Shown in pieces: positions 45,171 to 47,545 of a stretch of 47,545 bases of DNA (position 1 is its first letter; the number at the start of each line of letters is the position of its first letter). The translations under genes were made by a program, and so were the position numbers. The notes below the pieces were generated by a model. The model ran no database searches, was not told the DNA's origin, and saw nothing but the letters and a program-made list of their open reading frames with translations. This stretch comes from Gammaproteobacteria bacterium (GTDB lineage: Bacteria > Pseudomonadota > Gammaproteobacteria > Steroidobacterales > XN24). The stretch spans positions 1 through 47,545 of the forward strand of contig JAHEFR010000020.1 of the NCBI GenBank assembly GCA_024640085.1. The letters are read 5' to 3'.

Positions 45171-46157
45171 ATGACCCTTGCGGCGATGCCGCTGTATCTG
45201 AAGTCACACTCCTGGGGCGAGTTCGTCTTCGACCATGCATGGGCCGAAGCCTTCCATCGCGCGGGCCGGCATTATTATCCGAAGCTGGTCTCCTGCGTCC
45301 CGTTTACGCCGGTGGCCGGTCCCCGCGTGTTGACGGCCGATGGCGTCGACCGCGCCTGGTCCGGACGGGTCCTGGCCACAGCAGCCAGGGAACTCTGCAA
45401 GACGGTCAACGCATCCTCGCTCCACGTCCTGTTCCCGCCGGAAGAGGACGTGGCCACGCTGGAGGAGGCGGGCCTGATGGTCCGCAAGGATTGCCAGTAT
45501 CACTGGATGAATCGAGGTTACCGGGACTTCGAGGATTTCCTCTCGGGATTCCGTTCCGCGCGCCGGAAGAAGCTCCTGCGGGAACGGCGCCGCGTCAGTG
45601 AGGCCGGCATCGACTTCCGGGTCGTAACTGGCGACACCCTGGATGACGAGCTGCTGGAAAAGGTATTCCAGATGCATGCGCTCACTTTCGCGAGGCGGGG
45701 GCAGGCGCCCTACCTCAATCGGCGCTGCTTCCGGCAGCTACGGGACCAGCTGGGCGGCGGTATGGTGGTGGTGCTGGCCGAGCGTGATTCCGTGCCGGTG
45801 GCGTGCGCCATATCCTTCCGGGGCGGGGACGCATTGTTCGGCAGATACTGGGGCGCCGCCGAGGAACACAACAGCCTCCATTTCGAAACCTGCTTCTACC
45901 AGGGTATCGAATACTGCATACGCGAAGGGCTGGCCCGTTTCGAACCCGGCGCCCAGGGAGAGCACAAACTCAGGCGGGGTTTTGATCCGACGGTAACCTG
46001 GTCGGCCCACTGGATCGCAGAGCCAGCCTTCGCAGCGGCCATCGGCAACTATCTCGACCGGGAGGCGAACTGGGTGGACAGGTACGTCATCGACGCACGC
46101 GATCAACTGCCTTTCCATAGAACAGGCGAGCGGGACGATCCGGAAGACCACTCGTGA
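45171..46157 (+). CDS. GNAT/FemAB-like N-acyltransferase (DUF482/COG3146), true start unclear
   Basis: A 328-residue protein from the first standard start, ATG at 45171. Family blocks are AMPLYLKSHSWGEFVFDHAWA, YYPKLVSCVPFTPVAGPRVL and FEPGAQGEHKLRRGFDP, typical of the DUF482 proteins related to FemAB peptidyl transferases. The same frame stays open upstream and reads VKVLGSIGETDPGAWNSL, NPFLSHEYLAALE and GWEPRHLVL, which look like the conserved N-terminus of the family. No ATG, GTG or TTG occurs in that part. The coding region may therefore begin near 45000-45050 at a non-standard start. It overlaps aat by 4 nt (GTGA), so it is probably translated with it. Substrate unknown. Confidence 0.85.
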   Translation: MTLAAMPLYLKSHSWGEFVFDHAWAEAFHRAGRHYYPKLVSCVPFTPVAGPRVLTADGVDRAWSGRVLATAARELCKTVNASSLHVLFPPEEDVATLEEAGLMVRKDCQYHWMNRGYRDFEDFLSGFRSARRKKLLRERRRVSEAGIDFRVVTGDTLDDELLEKVFQMHALTFARRGQAPYLNRRCFRQLRDQLGGGMVVVLAERDSVPVACAISFRGGDALFGRYWGAAEEHNSLHFETCFYQGIEYCIREGLARFEPGAQGEHKLRRGFDPTVTWSAHWIAEPAFAAAIGNYLDREANWVDRYVIDARDQLPFHRTGERDDPEDHS

Positions 46158-46885
46158 TCCACTGGTTGAGCAACGATCCGGAAGATACCCGCTTCCCGCC
46201 CACCACCGCCGCCCTGCCCGAGCCAAACGGCCTGCTGGCGGCAGGAGGACGACTGACGCCCACGCGACTGCTGGCGGCCTATGGGCGGGGCATCTTCCCC
46301 TGGTATGAGGAGGGCCAGCCCGTGCTCTGGTGGACACCGGATCCACGGGCGGTGCTGATGCCCGAAGAGATAAGGATTTCGCGCAGCCTCGACAAGACGC
46401 TGCGCAATGGCGGATACACGGTCTCAGTCGATCAGGAATTCCAGTCGGTAGTCGAAGGCTGCGCCGCACCCCGGGCCGATGCCGGCACCTGGATCACCGG
46501 CAAGATGGCCCGGGCCTATTGCCAGCTCCATGACCTCGGCCACGCCCACTCTGTCGAAGCATGGAACCGGGGGCAACTGGCCGGAGGCCTGTATGGCGTG
46601 ACCATCGGCCGCGTGTTCTTCGGCGAGTCCATGTTCTCCCGGCAGCGTGACGCCTCCAAGGTCGCCCTGGTCCACCTGGTGACTCGCCTCAGGGAGATGG
46701 GCTACGGACTGATCGACTGCCAGCTGCCCACGTCCCACCTGGCCAGCCTGGGCGCGCGCCTGATTGACCGGAAGGACTTCGAGTCCATGCTGGGGGAGCT
46801 GTGCCCCGGGGAACCGGACTCGGCGGATTGGCCCCGACCACCGGCTCCGCCCGAGCGGCCCGGCCCCGCCTCGGAACGGCCCTGA
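46154..46885 (+). CDS. aat: Leucyl/phenylalanyl-tRNA-protein transferase
   Basis: A 243-residue enzyme that adds Leu or Phe to N-terminal Lys or Arg of proteins, marking them for ClpS/ClpAP. Diagnostic segments are GLLAAGGRLTPTRLLAAYGRGIFPWYEEGQPVLWWTPDPR near the N-terminus, then WNRGQLAGGLYGVTIGRVFFGESMFS and GYGLIDCQLPTSHLASLGA. The C-terminal Pro-rich tail is extra. The GTG start overlaps the preceding stop. It lies next to infA and clpA, the usual N-end-rule neighbourhood. Confidence 0.96.
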   Translation: MIHWLSNDPEDTRFPPTTAALPEPNGLLAAGGRLTPTRLLAAYGRGIFPWYEEGQPVLWWTPDPRAVLMPEEIRISRSLDKTLRNGGYTVSVDQEFQSVVEGCAAPRADAGTWITGKMARAYCQLHDLGHAHSVEAWNRGQLAGGLYGVTIGRVFFGESMFSRQRDASKVALVHLVTRLREMGYGLIDCQLPTSHLASLGARLIDRKDFESMLGELCPGEPDSADWPRPPAPPERPGPASERP

Positions 46886-46887
46886 AA

Positions 46888-46916
46888 TTGCAATGGACCG
46901 GTAGATTCTGCACAAT
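46888..46916 (+). promoter_or_regulatory. Sigma-70-like promoter of infA
   Basis: TTGCAA (46888-46893), a 17-bp spacer, and CACAAT (46911-46916), a good match to -35/-10 boxes with ideal spacing. It starts 3 nt after the aat stop and 43 nt before the infA ATG, so infA can be transcribed apart from aat. Confidence 0.6.
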
Positions 46917-46958
46917 GCGCCCGCCCCGCTCGGGCAGTCGCTGTACAGATCGGAGTCC

Positions 46959-47177
46959 ATGTCGAAAGAAGACGCAATCCAGATGGAAGGGGTGGTGGTC
47001 GAAACCCTCCCTAACACCACTTTCCGGGTCGAACTCGAGAACGGTCACGTCGTGACCGCGCACATCTCGGGGAAAATGCGGAAAAACTACATCCGGATTC
47101 TGACCGGAGACAAGGTCACCGTCGAATTGACTCCATACGATCTCAGCAAAGGCCGTATCGTCTACCGCAGCCGCTGA
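46959..47177 (+). CDS. infA: Translation initiation factor IF-1
   Basis: A 72-residue OB-fold protein, the exact family length. It begins [19 protein letters not shown] and contains [40 protein letters not shown] and the C-terminal GRIVYRSR, all invariant-type IF-1 segments. It binds the 30S A site during initiation. ATG at 46959 follows a likely own promoter. It converges on clpA with a 21-bp gap. Confidence 0.98.
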   Translation: MSKEDAIQMEGVVVETLPNTTFRVELENGHVVTAHISGKMRKNYIRILTGDKVTVELTPYDLSKGRIVYRSR

Positions 47178-47198
47178 GACGATCGCCCGCAGCCCGGA

Positions 47199-47545
47199 CT
47201 AGTCGCCGCCGGCCGGCACCGGCAACCGGTTCTCCTGCATCTCAAGTTCCAGGGCATCGCCGTCAGGGGCGACCGCAACCCGGATATGGCCTCCGGCCGT
47301 TAGCTTGCCGAACAGCAGTTCTTCGGCCAGCGGCCGCTTGATGAACTCCTGTATGACCCGGGCCATCGGCCGAGCGCCCATCGTCGCATCGTATCCCCGC
47401 TCCGCTATCCATTGTCGCGCCGCGTCGTCCAGTTCCAGGGTCACCTTGTCCTGCAGCTGGGCCTCCAGTTCCACGATCAGCTTGTCGACGACGCGGATGA
47501 TCGTCTGCGGATCGAGCGCCTTGAATTGCACGACCGCATCAAGAC
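47199..47545 (-). CDS. clpA: ATP-dependent Clp protease ATP-binding subunit ClpA, C-terminal end (partial)
   Basis: Only the last ~115 codons are present; the gene runs off the right edge. The visible part is the D2 small domain: LDPQTIIRVVDKLIVELEAQL, ERGYDATMGARPMARVIQEF and PLAEELLFGKL, which are typical of ClpA rather than ClpB (short tail after the lid). It unfolds substrates for ClpP. Its neighbour aat makes N-end-rule substrates for this protease. clpS is not in the window. Confidence 0.92.
   Translation of the reverse strand, partial: LDAVVQFKALDPQTIIRVVDKLIVELEAQLQDKVTLELDDAARQWIAERGYDATMGARPMARVIQEFIKRPLAEELLFGKLTAGGHIRVAVAPDGDALELEMQENRLPVPAGGD

Overview
The window is a chromosomal segment of a GC-rich Gram-negative bacterium, most likely a gammaproteobacterium. 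The right-hand third has the gammaproteobacterial housekeeping order ftsK-lolA-rarA-serS on the minus strand, with trxB, aat and infA facing clpA. TamA/TamB, LolA and an OmpA-like porin show an outer membrane. Genus cannot be read from the sequence. No transposase, integrase, CRISPR array or rRNA gene was seen. There are two tRNA genes: Ala(CGC) on the minus strand and Ser(TGA) on the plus strand.

Layout. Positions 1-591 hold the end of an outer-membrane beta-barrel gene. Positions 723-15387 hold an accessory envelope-glycan cluster: a polyprenyl-phosphate sugar synthase (GT2), two GT-C membrane glycosyltransferases, a three-gene set resembling the mycobacterial decaprenyl-phospho-arabinose pathway (HAD-UbiA fusion, DprE1-like, DprE2-like), a GMC dehydrogenase with a Tat-signal small subunit, two paralogous membrane-anchored SGNH proteins near the two ends, and an unknown polytopic membrane protein. 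tRNA-Ala(CGC) follows at 15541-15616. Positions 15738-21617 hold small metabolic and stress genes (GNAT, peroxiredoxin, YjbQ, TrmH, DUF427, a degenerate histidine phosphatase, a TPR/DUF1579-like protein, tRNA-Ser, LrgAB). Positions 21806-28057 are tamB and tamA. An FMN reductase follows. Then comes an overlapping three-gene operon at 29611-32677: a retropepsin-like protease, an inactive transglutaminase with a 7TM region, and a RimK-like ATP-grasp ligase. Positions 32898-37570 hold Bax-inhibitor/YccA, an MscS channel, YhhN, an RRM-like protein and a CBS protein. Positions 37581-47545 are the housekeeping block.

How the genes work together. The best candidate for an interesting system is the 723-15387 cluster. 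The UbiA/DprE1/DprE2 set should make polyprenyl-phospho-D-arabinofuranose, or a close relative, on the cytoplasmic face. The GT2 should make a second lipid-linked sugar. The two GT-C proteins would transfer these sugars in the periplasm, and the SGNH pair could acylate or deacylate the product. This is inferred from family membership; the acceptor is unknown. The HAD domain fused to UbiA may supply the phosphatase step that is a separate protein in mycobacteria. The second module of interest is the protease/transglutaminase/ATP-grasp triad, whose three reading frames overlap and are probably translationally coupled.

Several start sites depend on sequence details: GTG with a clear Shine-Dalgarno for trmH, TTG for ftsK, and no usable start upstream of the FemAB-like gene at 45171 although conserved-looking coding sequence continues upstream. 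Function calls rest on recognised motifs, not on database searches.
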